Positions 1 to 9,115 of a DNA stretch of 64,000 nt are shown here, one piece after another. Position 1 is the stretch's first letter, and the number at the start of each line of letters is the position of its first letter. The DNA lies in NCBI RefSeq assembly GCF_001983935.1, contig NZ_CP017641.1:6791001-6855000 (forward strand), given 5' to 3'. This DNA comes from Fuerstiella marisgermanici (lineage in GTDB: Bacteria > Planctomycetota > Planctomycetia > Planctomycetales > Planctomycetaceae). The notes under the pieces are model-generated. The model ran no database searches. It was not told the DNA's origin and saw nothing but the letters and a program-made list of their open reading frames with translations. Both the position numbers and the translations under genes were made by a program.

Positions 1-103
1 ACTTGTTGTTTTAAGAAAACGGACCCATTTTTTTTGCTGCGGCACGTAGCTGATCGCCTGCATCATAAGTTTTTATTGTGCCGATGGTCGGCTACCTGCA
101 GGC

Positions 104-748
104 ATTTACCCGGATGTCGCCATCTCTTCTGGGACGGTAAAGAACTCGTAGTTCACACGGAGGCGTCGGGGAAAAATGTCCGACGTGTAAATACGCGGGG
201 AACAATTAGTGGTGTTAAGCAATGACATGATGCAGTTGCTGCTGGATAGCGAAATCTCTGCGGGTCGGATCACGGTAATTCCGAACTGGGCTGACACCGA
301 TGCAATTCGTTCAGTTGCTCGCGGGGAGAACCAGTCTCTGGACCATCGGCGCAAAGATGAAGTTCCACACCGTCTTACCGCGGCTGCTCTGTACTTGGTG
401 CCACTCACGAAAGAACTGCCTCAATGCCTCATGCCGAGCAAACCCTATAGCATACTGGCCGCAGGTCGCCCCTGTTTAACTAATGTTCCCAATGAGTCTG
501 AGTTGCATCGCCTGACCGTTGAGAACAGGGTGAAGACCAATGTGCGTTCGAATTCTCCACCAGTTATTCAGGCGGCAATTCGCTGCGAAAAGAGTGGTTA
601 AGAGAGTTTGTCGAACACGAATTCTGCGGCACGGCAATTGGCTGTTGCAGAGTACTCGCAGCGAAATAACTGTGAGAGATTCCGGTCGGTGCAATTGACG
701 TCGATGTCAGAAAATTCGGATTCAGAAAAAATGGAGTTGGCAAGATGA
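104..748 (+). pseudogene. Decayed WcaI-like (GT4) glycosyltransferase
   Basis: Remnant of a colanic-acid WcaI-type glycosyltransferase. In one frame I can read, in family order: IYPDVAI at 104-124, a stop TAG at 149-151 and a stop TAA at 188-190, VVLSNDMM at 206-229, ITVIPNWADTDAI near 268-306, then directly PSKPYSILAAGRP near 433-470, a stop TAA at 599-601, and ARQLAVAEYSQRN near 629-670. The frame finally closes with TGA at 746-748, overlapping the next start as ATGA. The Rossmann segment expected between the PNWAD and PSKPY motifs is almost entirely missing, so there is an internal deletion as well as nonsense codons. The retained frame and the intact overlap suggest fairly recent decay of what was a coupled gene. 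Nothing can be called in bases 1-103. Naming rests on motif memory of the family; loss of function is directly visible. Confidence 0.72.
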
Positions 749-1533
749 TGCGTTCTCTAGCAGAAAAACTTGCGAGGAAGATTGTACTTCGTCGCCGCCT
801 TGACAACGAATTTGGGCGGCGCCCCTTCTGGGCATCTCCGGACTCCGCATTGTCTTTACTGAAGCCTGGTTTCGAAACATTCGAGGACCTCGCAGAGGTA
901 TGTCGGACCTTTGTGAAACCAGGGGACTGCATTTGGGACATTGGTGGCAATCTGGGCCTATTTAGTCTCATGGCAGCTCATCGTGCCGGTGCCGATTCCG
1001 TTACCGTTTGTATCGAACCGGATCCAGTCCTGGCCTCGCTGGTTCAAAGAACTGTGCTGCTGCCGGAAAATACGGATCGGCTAATACACGTGCTGTGTTC
1101 TGCGGTGTCCAATGAGTCAGGCATCGCTCAGTTTGCTGTCGCTGCGAGAGGTCGATCCTCGAATTCATTGTCGGTCGCGGGCGGGCGCAGTCAGGCAGGA
1201 GGCGTACGGTACGAACAGTATGTGCCGACAGTCACTGTCGATCAGTTACTGGGCAGTTTTCCGTCTCCAAATCTGATCAAAATCGATGTTGAAGGAGCAG
1301 AGGAGATGGTGTTGCGGGGGGCTGAACGCACGCTCACTGAGTGCAGGCCGTTCGTTTATATCGAAGTTGGAGCCGATCACATCAATGGTGTCACACGCAC
1401 GTTAGACAGACACGGCTATTCACTCTTCGATCCGATGCGACCAGCATCTGGTGAACCGATCCGGGAATGCTGTTTCAATACTCTTGCGATCCCATCGGAG
1501 TGTGTAGATGCTCACCGACAAAAAGCTGCCTAA
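745..1533 (+). CDS. FkbM-family SAM-dependent methyltransferase (1)
   Basis: Predicted class I methyltransferase of the FkbM type (262 aa), a family that O-methylates sugars and secondary metabolites using S-adenosylmethionine. The glycine-rich SAM loop DIGGNLGLFS lies at about residues 65-74, an acidic post-I strand CIEPDP follows, and the family signature KIDVEGAE is at about 179-186. No signal peptide or membrane segment is seen, so it should act in the cytoplasm on nucleotide- or lipid-linked sugars. The ATG overlaps the stop of the decayed glycosyltransferase upstream (ATGA), and a second FkbM gene follows after 14 bases. Position in a polysaccharide cluster supports sugar methylation; the exact acceptor cannot be deduced. 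Confidence 0.88.
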   Translation: MMRSLAEKLARKIVLRRRLDNEFGRRPFWASPDSALSLLKPGFETFEDLAEVCRTFVKPGDCIWDIGGNLGLFSLMAAHRAGADSVTVCIEPDPVLASLVQRTVLLPENTDRLIHVLCSAVSNESGIAQFAVAARGRSSNSLSVAGGRSQAGGVRYEQYVPTVTVDQLLGSFPSPNLIKIDVEGAEEMVLRGAERTLTECRPFVYIEVGADHINGVTRTLDRHGYSLFDPMRPASGEPIRECCFNTLAIPSECVDAHRQKAA

Positions 1534-1547
1534 AGAGAAGGGTTAAG

Positions 1548-2378
1548 ATGTCTGCTGCCGTAAAACTCAAAAATATTGTCGCAGGAATTTCTCGTTCCTG
1601 CGTAGGGCGTCGTCAACTGATTCGTGGAGGTCGGTTTTTGATGAACGCAGGAATGCTGCGGGGGTCCAACGATCCGCGGACGAACGGTGAGCTCGACTAT
1701 CTCGAGCGCATGATCAGGGCCAGCGGCGATCGCTCGCCGGTTGTAATCGACGTCGGTGCGAACTATGGAATTTACTGTTCTCATGCATCGAAATTGATGG
1801 AAGGGAATGGGCGAATTTTTGCTGCTGAACCCTGCAGAGCTACCTTCGTTCAACTTCAACAAAATACGGCCGGTCTACCTACCGACATTGATTGCATGAA
1901 CGTTGCTTTTTCTGACAAGCAGGGTGAGGCACAATTGTACGTGGTCGGTGCAGGCGCGGGCACAAATTCCCTGGAAGCCGAAGTCACGCCCACAGATGCG
2001 ACAGAACGCGTTGCTCTTATGACGCTCGATCACTTCATAACGGCAGCTCGTCTCGATCAAGTCGATCTCGTCAAAATTGATACCGAAGGACATGATTATG
2101 CGGTGCTGTGTGGAGCACGGCAGGGCATCGGATCGGGAAAAATCAGAGCGCTGCAATTCGAATACAACTGGAGATGGATCTCTCAGCGGTCTTTCCTGCG
2201 CGACGTGTTTCAGCTAATCGCGGACGTTGACTATCAATTCGGGAGGGTGACGCCTGATGGCATCGAAGTCTACGACCAGTGGCATCAGCGGATGGAGACG
2301 CTTGTTGAGGACAACTACGCCATATTCCATAGTGACCTTGGGAAGCATCTAAAATTGATCTCTCCCCCAGGCGCATAA
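1548..2378 (+). CDS. FkbM-family SAM-dependent methyltransferase (2)
   Basis: Second FkbM-type methyltransferase, 276 aa from the ATG at 1548. I prefer that start because AGAGAAGGG lies just before it and because the longer frame beginning at 1467 would run deep into the preceding gene. The SAM-binding loop DVGANYGIY is near residue 68 and the FkbM signature KIDTEGHD is near residue 176, both at the spacing seen in the first copy, but the remaining sequence is strongly diverged, so this is not a recent duplicate. Probably cytoplasmic and acting on a different sugar position or residue of the same glycan. Confidence 0.88.
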   Translation: MSAAVKLKNIVAGISRSCVGRRQLIRGGRFLMNAGMLRGSNDPRTNGELDYLERMIRASGDRSPVVIDVGANYGIYCSHASKLMEGNGRIFAAEPCRATFVQLQQNTAGLPTDIDCMNVAFSDKQGEAQLYVVGAGAGTNSLEAEVTPTDATERVALMTLDHFITAARLDQVDLVKIDTEGHDYAVLCGARQGIGSGKIRALQFEYNWRWISQRSFLRDVFQLIADVDYQFGRVTPDGIEVYDQWHQRMETLVEDNYAIFHSDLGKHLKLISPPGA

Positions 2379-2426
2379 GCTCTCTGATTCCCTTTTCTCT
2401 CTGCCGTGTTTTCGGGAGGTAAACTC

Positions 2427-3116
2427 GTGAGCATTCGTTCCGCAATTAAGAATCGAATTACCCCTTCAGCCCTCAAGGCATTGCAGAATGTCAACTATGA
2501 ACTGCATTTGGCGCAGGTTCGTATGGCGAACCGTCTGTTTCCATATCGCATTCTCAAGAGACGACAACTCGTCCGCCAGTCCGGTATCAAATTGCACTGG
2601 GGATGCGGTCCACGCCATTTGGATGGTTGGTTAAACGTTGATGGATGGGCATCGCCAGCGACAGACTACGTACACGATCTCCGAAATCGTCTGCCACTCG
2701 CAGATAACTCTGTGGAACTAATCTTCACAGAACATGTACTTGAGCACATAGAGTTCAACAAAGCTCGAGATGTTCTCGCAGACTTTTACCGGGTCATGCA
2801 GCCTTGCGGGCGGATTCGAATCGTCATTCCCGGACTTGCGCAGTGCTGTACTGCCTATGCGTCAGGCGAGAGAGAGTGGTTTCGCCGAATCGACGGACCT
2901 TGTATGTCAACCGGGATGGGCTTCAACCGGGTGTTCTTCGCACATTTTCACCGTTTCATCTATGACTTTGAAACCCTTGCAATAATCATGCGAGAAGCCG
3001 GTTTCTCAGAAGTGCGCGAGTGTGTTCACGGCGGCAGCAGTGACGAACGACTCCGCCTTGAAACAGACGATGAATCGCGACAGCTCGTGAGCCTTTACGT
3101 CGAAGCCGTCAAATAG
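2427..3116 (+). CDS. Class I SAM-dependent methyltransferase, polysaccharide-cluster type
   Basis: Small methyltransferase of 229 aa. It begins at GTG 2427, chosen over GTG 2406 because GGGAGG at 2414-2419 sits seven bases before it. The motif LHWGCGP near residues 55-61 followed by GWLNVDGW is the SAM-binding start of the short methyltransferases common in surface-polysaccharide loci, and EHVLEHI near residue 101 is the post-III motif typical of the Methyltransf_11 group. A basic, roughly 50-residue N-terminus precedes the catalytic fold. Genes on both sides belong to the same cluster on the same strand. It could methylate a sugar or an acyl or amine group. Confidence 0.8.
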   Translation: MSIRSAIKNRITPSALKALQNVNYELHLAQVRMANRLFPYRILKRRQLVRQSGIKLHWGCGPRHLDGWLNVDGWASPATDYVHDLRNRLPLADNSVELIFTEHVLEHIEFNKARDVLADFYRVMQPCGRIRIVIPGLAQCCTAYASGEREWFRRIDGPCMSTGMGFNRVFFAHFHRFIYDFETLAIIMREAGFSEVRECVHGGSSDERLRLETDDESRQLVSLYVEAVK

Positions 3117-3242
3117 TCAAAATCTCTCTTGCTCGTAACACCTCGAGCAGCGAGTCGACACTCCAAGTGTTTTTTCAATCGAGCTGCAACCCTGTTTCGC
3201 TTCTGACTAGGTTGGTCGCGATAGTTGCGTGCTCAGGAAATC

Positions 3243-4751
3243 ATGAACAGTACAAGTGCGAAAGCCCTCCGGGGTACCAAATGGTCGCTGGCTGGCGCGG
3301 TCTGCACCAAAGTGGTGTCGTCCGTCTCTCAACTCATGCTCGCATGGTGGTTGACGCCAGAGGATCTTGGAATCGCCGCGTACGCTGTAGCGTTTACCAG
3401 TGTTTTCGGGTTTCTGCACGTTGGCGGATTGCATGTCATTCTTGTGACTCGTCGCCGCCAATTCCTGAGAACGGCAAGTCAGGCGTTTTATGTCGCTGTC
3501 TCCATTAATCTCGCGCTTGCAGTGGGGCTCACCAGCGCATCGGCATGGGCTGCAGCATTCTATGATCAGCCGTTGCTGCGACCGCTGATTTGTATTTGCG
3601 CCCTCTCCCTGCCGATCGGTCAATTCGCATTGGTTGAATCCGCCTGGCTGGTTCGCACGATGCAGTTTCGGACCCTTAACGAAGCCACTGTGTTGCAATC
3701 TCTTGTTCGACTTGGAGGTCAGGCGGCTCTGGCCCTGATGGGATTAGGAGCATATTCAATCCTTATCCCGGAAATCCCCGCGGCACTGACACGAGTCTTG
3801 TATGTGCGATCTCGATCGCGGCGCATTCCCTTACTACCACCGCTGCCGAGGCAATGGTTGTCACTTTGGAAAGATGCTGTTTTTCTGAATCTAAGTGGTT
3901 TTTTGGCTGGATTCCGACATCACGGACTCATCTTGATTTTGGGATTGACGCTATCCGCATCTAACGTCGGACTCTTCAACTGGAGCGTCCTGCTGGCCAC
4001 TCAGGCAGCACATTTTCTCGCTGCTAATCTATCAAACGTTTTCTTATCCATGTTTGCCAAGAGTGCAGGTAATAGAGAACAGCAGACGGATCACTTCGTG
4101 AGAACGACGGGGCTCCTATGCAGCGTGCTGGTCCCGATAGCAGTTTGTCAGGCATTGCTGGCTCCTGAGTTCATCACTTTATTATTCAGTGCCCGGTGGC
4201 AACCCGGTATTGGCGTGGTCGTTGTCGTATCAATCGGCATTGCGTTATATCCACTCGTTGTAACCTCGCAGGCGCTTCTGTTGGCACAGGAACGCTACGT
4301 GGCTCAGGTGCTCCTCAACGGCGTTGCCGTGCTGTTAGCCGTCCTTGCTGCAAGCACCGCATTTCTCAATGCGAGCTTGTTCGAAATCGCGGTCGCAGTT
4401 GTTACCGCAAACGCTGGGTGTTCTATCCTGCAAGCAGTGGTTGCCTTGAAATTTGAGCGGGTTGCCGTTGGGAAACTGCTGGGAATGCCTTTACAAACCT
4501 GCATTGCTTCAGTTCCTGGCGGCTTGCTGACCTACGCACTTCTACGCAGCGACTTCTTCAGTCATCCCGTCATGCGTATCGTCGTTGTTCTGATTGTCTT
4601 TCCCTGCAGCTATTACGCGATGATGCGGTTTGTGGCGCGATCGACACTGAATGAAATGAAACGCTGCCTTAGTGTGCTTTGGGGGCATAACACCAGAAAC
4701 GCACCGTCCTGTTCTGCAAAGTCTTTGCCAACTTCAGCCACTGCACAGTGA
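3243..4751 (+). CDS. Wzx-like polysaccharide flippase (MOP/oligosaccharide transporter family)
   Basis: Integral membrane protein of 502 aa that should move lipid-linked repeat units across the inner membrane. The start at ATG 3243 is preceded by AGGA, which favours it over the in-frame GTG at 3225. The N-terminus (ALRGTKWSLAGAV, then LMLAWWLTPEDLGIAAYA) is the classic opening of the lipopolysaccharide-biosynthesis flippase family, and roughly a dozen hydrophobic segments run to about residue 475. The length is usual for the family. The stop overlaps the polymerase start as GTGA, so flippase and polymerase are probably translated together, as expected for a Wzx/Wzy-dependent pathway. Confidence 0.88.
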   Translation: MNSTSAKALRGTKWSLAGAVCTKVVSSVSQLMLAWWLTPEDLGIAAYAVAFTSVFGFLHVGGLHVILVTRRRQFLRTASQAFYVAVSINLALAVGLTSASAWAAAFYDQPLLRPLICICALSLPIGQFALVESAWLVRTMQFRTLNEATVLQSLVRLGGQAALALMGLGAYSILIPEIPAALTRVLYVRSRSRRIPLLPPLPRQWLSLWKDAVFLNLSGFLAGFRHHGLILILGLTLSASNVGLFNWSVLLATQAAHFLAANLSNVFLSMFAKSAGNREQQTDHFVRTTGLLCSVLVPIAVCQALLAPEFITLLFSARWQPGIGVVVVVSIGIALYPLVVTSQALLLAQERYVAQVLLNGVAVLLAVLAASTAFLNASLFEIAVAVVTANAGCSILQAVVALKFERVAVGKLLGMPLQTCIASVPGGLLTYALLRSDFFSHPVMRIVVVLIVFPCSYYAMMRFVARSTLNEMKRCLSVLWGHNTRNAPSCSAKSLPTSATAQ

Positions 4752-6409
4752 CTGGTTCAGGAAAGGAAACCGCCGTAATTTCAACCAGCACTGCCGATTC
4801 ACGTTTTCTCACCAAACGTAAACGTTCCCGCCGAGGTGATTCACGAAATCCCGGTCGCCGCACGTCGAGGGCCACCAGTCGACTTCCCCGTGCAGTTGGC
4901 AGCGAGCAGGTAAAATATTCCGGATTGTGCATCCGCAATATTTCTGTGTTACTGCTTCTCGAATCATTGATTCTACTGTATTTCATTTCGGCAAAGCCTC
5001 AGGCAGCCGTGCTGCTGTTTTTTGGAGTCATTAACTTTTTGGCATTGGGAGGGGCTGGTGTCACAGAACTGCTGCGCAGCCGTGGTGTTCCACGTCCGAT
5101 TGCCCCTTACCTTCTTGCAGGTGCATTAAGGCTGGGGGCTGGACCGTGCCACATAGCAGCGTGTATCTGGTTCGGTTTCAAGAATTCCATTCGCTTTGGT
5201 CCGACTGCAGTCCAGGATCATCTAATGGCGGCATTTGCTCTTTTCGTGTTCGGGGATGCCCTGCTGATAGGTGCATTTTGGCTTTGGACAAGACACTCTA
5301 CCAGGCTAAGCAATAGGCCATCCCCAAAGCGAACCCGTTTTGTCTACAACAGGGCGATTCTGACCACAACGACGAGGAGTCTGCTGGCTGCTGGCTGGGG
5401 CTTGAGCATACTGACGTACATTGGATTTCAGGGGCTTCGCGCGTCTAGCGTTCTGGCTACGCTTACGACGGCTCTTCCGTCAAGCGCTGCGCTGCTGATG
5501 TTCGCGTCGGCTCGATCTATGCGGGCAGGCCGAACAGCGGCTCTGCAGACGGCATGGTTCGTGACGGCCATCAACATTGGTTTTGGTATGCAATCGGCAG
5601 CCAAAACGTCTACGTTAATTGCCTTGATGCCTGGTCTCATGCATTTGCTGGGAAGTTTGTGGGAACGGCAACGCAAAGGAACGTTAAGGGTTCGCCTCCG
5701 TCCCGTTATTGCTGGCAGCGTCATTTGCTGGTTGGTTGTCCTCTTCGTTTTTCCATTCGTTCAACGGTTGCGATATTATGAACTGTCAACACGCGGGAAC
5801 TTTCAAGACCTGAATCGTTTCGAAATTTCTACCGACGTCCTGGCGGCGAGCATCCCTGGCACTGCAGAATTCCACAAGGTGCATCGCTTCCCAAATCATG
5901 GCATGTGGAGCTTCACTGCACGCCAAATGAACGTTCTCGCCGTCGCGTTCAGTATGCAATATGTTGATGAACACGCCAACTTTGCCGGACGGTTTTTTAA
6001 AGACGGCCTTAGATCCACTATCCCGCGAGTTTTTTGGCAAGGCAAACCAATCTATGCGCCAGGCAAGATCATTGCAAAGTTAGCTGGACATTCAAAGAAG
6101 AACCAAACGCAGCTGGACGCTGGCGATATGGTTGGAGGGCTATATCTGGACCTCGGTATGCGAGGTGCGTTCTTCGGTATGGTCACCACTGGACTGCTGC
6201 TCGCGATCATGTGGAAACGGTTTGGACAAGATGCCTGCACAAACCCAGCGTCAGCCGTGGCAATGATGTTAATGTATATCTGGACCTTCAAGCATTTCGA
6301 AAACGGAATCGATTGGAATGTGCAGGGCTGGACATTACTCGTTGCTCTAGTCTTTGCCCAAAAAATCTGGGAAACATTTGTTGGATTTCATCCGAAGGAC
6401 GTTGCATGA
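4748..6409 (+). CDS. Wzy-like polysaccharide polymerase
   Basis: Multi-pass membrane protein of 553 aa, likely the enzyme that joins flipped repeat units on the periplasmic face. A basic, hydrophilic leader of about 60 residues is followed by around ten hydrophobic segments. A large periplasmic loop contains FFKDGLRSTIPRVFWQGKP, resembling the IPR-F-W-KP loop of many O-antigen polymerases, and GGLYLDLGMRGAFFGM lies before the last membrane segments. The start is GTG inside the flippase stop (GTGA) and the end overlaps the next ATG (ATGA). Polymerases are poorly conserved, so the call rests on topology, loop motif and position beside the flippase. The true start could lie a few codons downstream. 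Confidence 0.72.
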   Translation: MTGSGKETAVISTSTADSRFLTKRKRSRRGDSRNPGRRTSRATSRLPRAVGSEQVKYSGLCIRNISVLLLLESLILLYFISAKPQAAVLLFFGVINFLALGGAGVTELLRSRGVPRPIAPYLLAGALRLGAGPCHIAACIWFGFKNSIRFGPTAVQDHLMAAFALFVFGDALLIGAFWLWTRHSTRLSNRPSPKRTRFVYNRAILTTTTRSLLAAGWGLSILTYIGFQGLRASSVLATLTTALPSSAALLMFASARSMRAGRTAALQTAWFVTAINIGFGMQSAAKTSTLIALMPGLMHLLGSLWERQRKGTLRVRLRPVIAGSVICWLVVLFVFPFVQRLRYYELSTRGNFQDLNRFEISTDVLAASIPGTAEFHKVHRFPNHGMWSFTARQMNVLAVAFSMQYVDEHANFAGRFFKDGLRSTIPRVFWQGKPIYAPGKIIAKLAGHSKKNQTQLDAGDMVGGLYLDLGMRGAFFGMVTTGLLLAIMWKRFGQDACTNPASAVAMMLMYIWTFKHFENGIDWNVQGWTLLVALVFAQKIWETFVGFHPKDVA

Positions 6410-7467
6410 CAAGGGAAGTCCCGAAGTGGCTGTTTGTCGGGCAAATCGACACTGGATATATCAACACTGCCCAGATGCGACTCGCTGTGATTCGACGAGC
6501 GTGTCCGTTGGCGGAAGCGCTGTGCGACATCAAGTATCACAGGCTGGGAGGACGTTGGGGCGGGGCTTTGTTCCGAAAACTGACATTCGGTCCTCCAATA
6601 AGCCTATTAAACCGCGACGTCATTCGACTGGCGACCCGGGTTCGGCCGAATGTCATATGGTTTGATAAAGGGAACTGGATTACTGGAGCGACACTCAAGC
6701 AACTCAAAAATATCTGCAATCCGACACTGGTACACTACACGCCAGATCCAGCATTTTTCAGTCACTGCACAAGACACTTTTTAAATGCTGTGTCAGATTA
6801 CGACTTGGTGGTGTCAACAAAGGAATACGAACGGGACGCATACGAGCAAGCTGGCGCTTTGCGTTTGAAGATTCTTCCGCCGACATTCGACTCGCAGATA
6901 CACAAGCGCATAATGCTGACGCCGGCCGAACGCCAGCGATTTGAGTGCAACGTCGTTTTTATTGGTACCTACAACCGCGAAAGAGATCGTCCGTTGATCG
7001 CCCTTGCGCGAGCTGGTATCAAGCTTGCAATCTGGGGCAACGGATGGGAAGCCTGCGAAGCGAACGAGTTGCGCGAGTACATCCGTTATGAGCCATTGAG
7101 TGGAGATGACTACGCAAAAGCGATTAATGCGGCTGACGTTGGCCTTGGGCTACTCTGCAAACTTCACCCGGATCAGTCCACGACACGGTCGGTCGAGATA
7201 CCGGCTTGTGGAACCATGTTGGTGGCCGAACGGACCGTCGAACACCTCCGTCTGTTTCGTGAAGGCCATGCCGCCGAATTCTTCAGTTCTGAGGATGAGC
7301 TCGTCAAGAAAGTTCGCGACGCACTCAGTCGTCCGTCTTATCGGCAGCACATTGCGGACAACGGTCGACGTAGGGTTCTTGAGTTGAAATGTGATGTTGG
7401 GGAGCAAATGGATTCTTTGATTGCCGAAGTGCACTCGGTATTCGCCAGCAAACGGAAGGCAGCATAG
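6406..7467 (+). CDS. CgeB-like glycosyltransferase
   Basis: Glycosyltransferase of 353 aa resembling the CgeB/Glyco_trans_1_2 group. The start is ATG 6406, overlapping the polymerase stop as ATGA; the open frame reaches 124 codons further upstream but that part lies inside the polymerase gene. The N-terminal half contains VHYTPDPAFF, typical of the DUF3880-like domain, and the C-terminal half has VVFIGTYNRERD, AIWGNGW and a donor-site-like stretch STTRSVEIPACGTMLVAE followed by FREGHAAEFFSSEDEL. This matches the usual order of the family. Predicted cytoplasmic or peripheral; donor and acceptor sugars unknown. The next gene starts inside its stop codon (TAGTG). Confidence 0.83.
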   Translation: MTREVPKWLFVGQIDTGYINTAQMRLAVIRRACPLAEALCDIKYHRLGGRWGGALFRKLTFGPPISLLNRDVIRLATRVRPNVIWFDKGNWITGATLKQLKNICNPTLVHYTPDPAFFSHCTRHFLNAVSDYDLVVSTKEYERDAYEQAGALRLKILPPTFDSQIHKRIMLTPAERQRFECNVVFIGTYNRERDRPLIALARAGIKLAIWGNGWEACEANELREYIRYEPLSGDDYAKAINAADVGLGLLCKLHPDQSTTRSVEIPACGTMLVAERTVEHLRLFREGHAAEFFSSEDELVKKVRDALSRPSYRQHIADNGRRRVLELKCDVGEQMDSLIAEVHSVFASKRKAA

Positions 7468-8279
7468 TGAATACGCCTGACTCTACTTTGTCGATGGCCG
7501 CAGAGCACCAGCCAGTTGCGACGTGGCGAGATCGCTTATACCAGTCTTACGTAAGCTCCGGGCAAGCCGCAGAAACGGCGTCGCACAGCGAACCATTTCG
7601 TCTGCGTGACTATCCTTATCTTTGTCAGCGAATCCCACCACAGCTTCCTGAGTCAAGGTCCGCTCGGATTTTGGATCTCGGTTGTGGCCATGGAGGATTG
7701 CTTTATTGCCTGAAAGAGTGGGGTTACAAGAATGTTGCAGGCGTTGATGTCTCGGAGCAGCAGGTCAGTCTCGCTCACCAAAAAGGCCTTTCCGAAGTCG
7801 CCCGTGGCGACTTGTACAGATTTCTGGATGAACAGACCGCGCCGGCTAACGTTATCTTTCTGATGGACGTGATTGAGCATCTGAATCGGGAAGAAATGTT
7901 CAAGCTGCTGGATTCCGTTCATCGAAGCCTTTCGCCAGACGGCAAATTGATTCTGCACCTCCCAAACGCCTCAGGCATCTTCGGAATGTCCGTGCGATAC
8001 GGAGACATCACACATGAGCAAGCATATGCAGCACGTGGTATCGAACAGTGCCTTTCGGTCTGTGGATTCGAAAACATCACCATCTATGAGGATAAGCCCG
8101 TCGTTTACGGTGTAAAGAGTTTGGTTAGAAGAGTCGTCTGGAACGCTCTAACCGCGCCAGTGCGGCTTCTTTATGCGGCGGAGTCCGGGCATTTTCCCGT
8201 GGCGCTCAGTCAAAACGTACTCGTTACCGCTGAAGCAAAGCATGCGTCCGACCTTAACCTCTGTCTAAGAGCAGCTTGA
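7467..8279 (+). CDS. Class I SAM-dependent methyltransferase (Methyltransf_23-like)
   Basis: Methyltransferase of 270 aa starting with GTG at 7467 inside the stop codon of the preceding gene. The SAM-binding motif ILDLGCGHGG is near residues 68-77, the acidic motif VAGVDVS follows, and FLMDVIEHL near residue 133 is the post-II motif of the UbiE/Methyltransf_23 group. About 65 residues at the N-terminus (QSYVSSGQ region) resemble the cap found in methyltransferases that act on glycolipid or nucleotide-sugar substrates. No membrane segment is obvious. It is sandwiched between a glycosyltransferase and a third FkbM gene, so glycan modification is the likely role. Confidence 0.85.
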   Translation: MNTPDSTLSMAAEHQPVATWRDRLYQSYVSSGQAAETASHSEPFRLRDYPYLCQRIPPQLPESRSARILDLGCGHGGLLYCLKEWGYKNVAGVDVSEQQVSLAHQKGLSEVARGDLYRFLDEQTAPANVIFLMDVIEHLNREEMFKLLDSVHRSLSPDGKLILHLPNASGIFGMSVRYGDITHEQAYAARGIEQCLSVCGFENITIYEDKPVVYGVKSLVRRVVWNALTAPVRLLYAAESGHFPVALSQNVLVTAEAKHASDLNLCLRAA

Positions 8280-8281
8280 AC

Positions 8282-9079
8282 ATGAAAACAGCAGCATGGC
8301 CACGTGTGAAACGAGTTGTCGCCGCAATTCTGTGCAGCAATGCAATGGGCAAACTCGTCAGCTGGATCTATCGCGATCGAATTCCATGGCATGGAATCGT
8401 TGTTAACGTCGCAGATCCAGCCGTTTTACCGCGGAACAAAGCGGCTTTGCGCTTTGGGTTCTACGAAAGTGCGGAGCGGCGATTCGTCAAACGCTACCTA
8501 CTTCCGGACGTTGATGTCGTGGAACTTGGGAGCAGTATCGGTGCGATGAGCAGTCAGATAGCACAGCGACTCCAGGCAGGTGCACGTATGATCTGCGTCG
8601 AGGCCAACCCGCGGACGCAGACCACGCTAACGAAAAACCTGGACCAGAACGCCGCTGGCCTCCAAGTAGAATTGATTCACGCAGCCATTGCGTACGATGG
8701 CGTGGATGTGGAAATCGGTTTGTCCGAAAATAACCTTAGCTCCTTTCGTGAGCGCGACGCTTCTGATGTTCAACGTGTCATGGTGCCAGCAGTGACGCTG
8801 TCGAATTTGCTGCGGCAATCGGGTATGGAAACGTACCAGCTTGTGGCAGATATCGAAGGAGCCGAAGCCGAAATCCTAATGAAGGACGGTGATGCTCTAA
8901 AAAACTGTAGTCGGGTGATTATTGAGCTGCACGACACAAGTGTTACGGGAGTCAGCTATTGCGTTGCTGAACTCGTAAGCATGTTCGAGGCACTCGGGTT
9001 CACTATCCTCGATGAATACGGCCCGGTTGCTGTGTTCGAGAATCGGCGCTTTACTTCGTTCAGGGCTCTTTCTGCCTGA
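8282..9079 (+). CDS. FkbM-family SAM-dependent methyltransferase (3)
   Basis: Third FkbM-type methyltransferase, 265 aa from ATG 8282. A TTG at 8276 overlapping the previous stop is an alternative start two codons upstream. The loop VELGSSIGAMS lies near residue 80, CVEANP follows, and the family signature reads DIEGAEAE near residue 190. The first position of the glycine loop differs from the other two copies (SSIGAM against GGNLGL and GANYGI), in keeping with different substrates. The following glycosyltransferase starts after 36 bases. Cytoplasmic; the acceptor is not predictable. Confidence 0.87.
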   Translation: MKTAAWPRVKRVVAAILCSNAMGKLVSWIYRDRIPWHGIVVNVADPAVLPRNKAALRFGFYESAERRFVKRYLLPDVDVVELGSSIGAMSSQIAQRLQAGARMICVEANPRTQTTLTKNLDQNAAGLQVELIHAAIAYDGVDVEIGLSENNLSSFRERDASDVQRVMVPAVTLSNLLRQSGMETYQLVADIEGAEAEILMKDGDALKNCSRVIIELHDTSVTGVSYCVAELVSMFEALGFTILDEYGPVAVFENRRFTSFRALSA

Positions 9080-9115
9080 GAGAACTCCGCAATTCTGTCA
9101 ATCGCTGCAGCTGCC

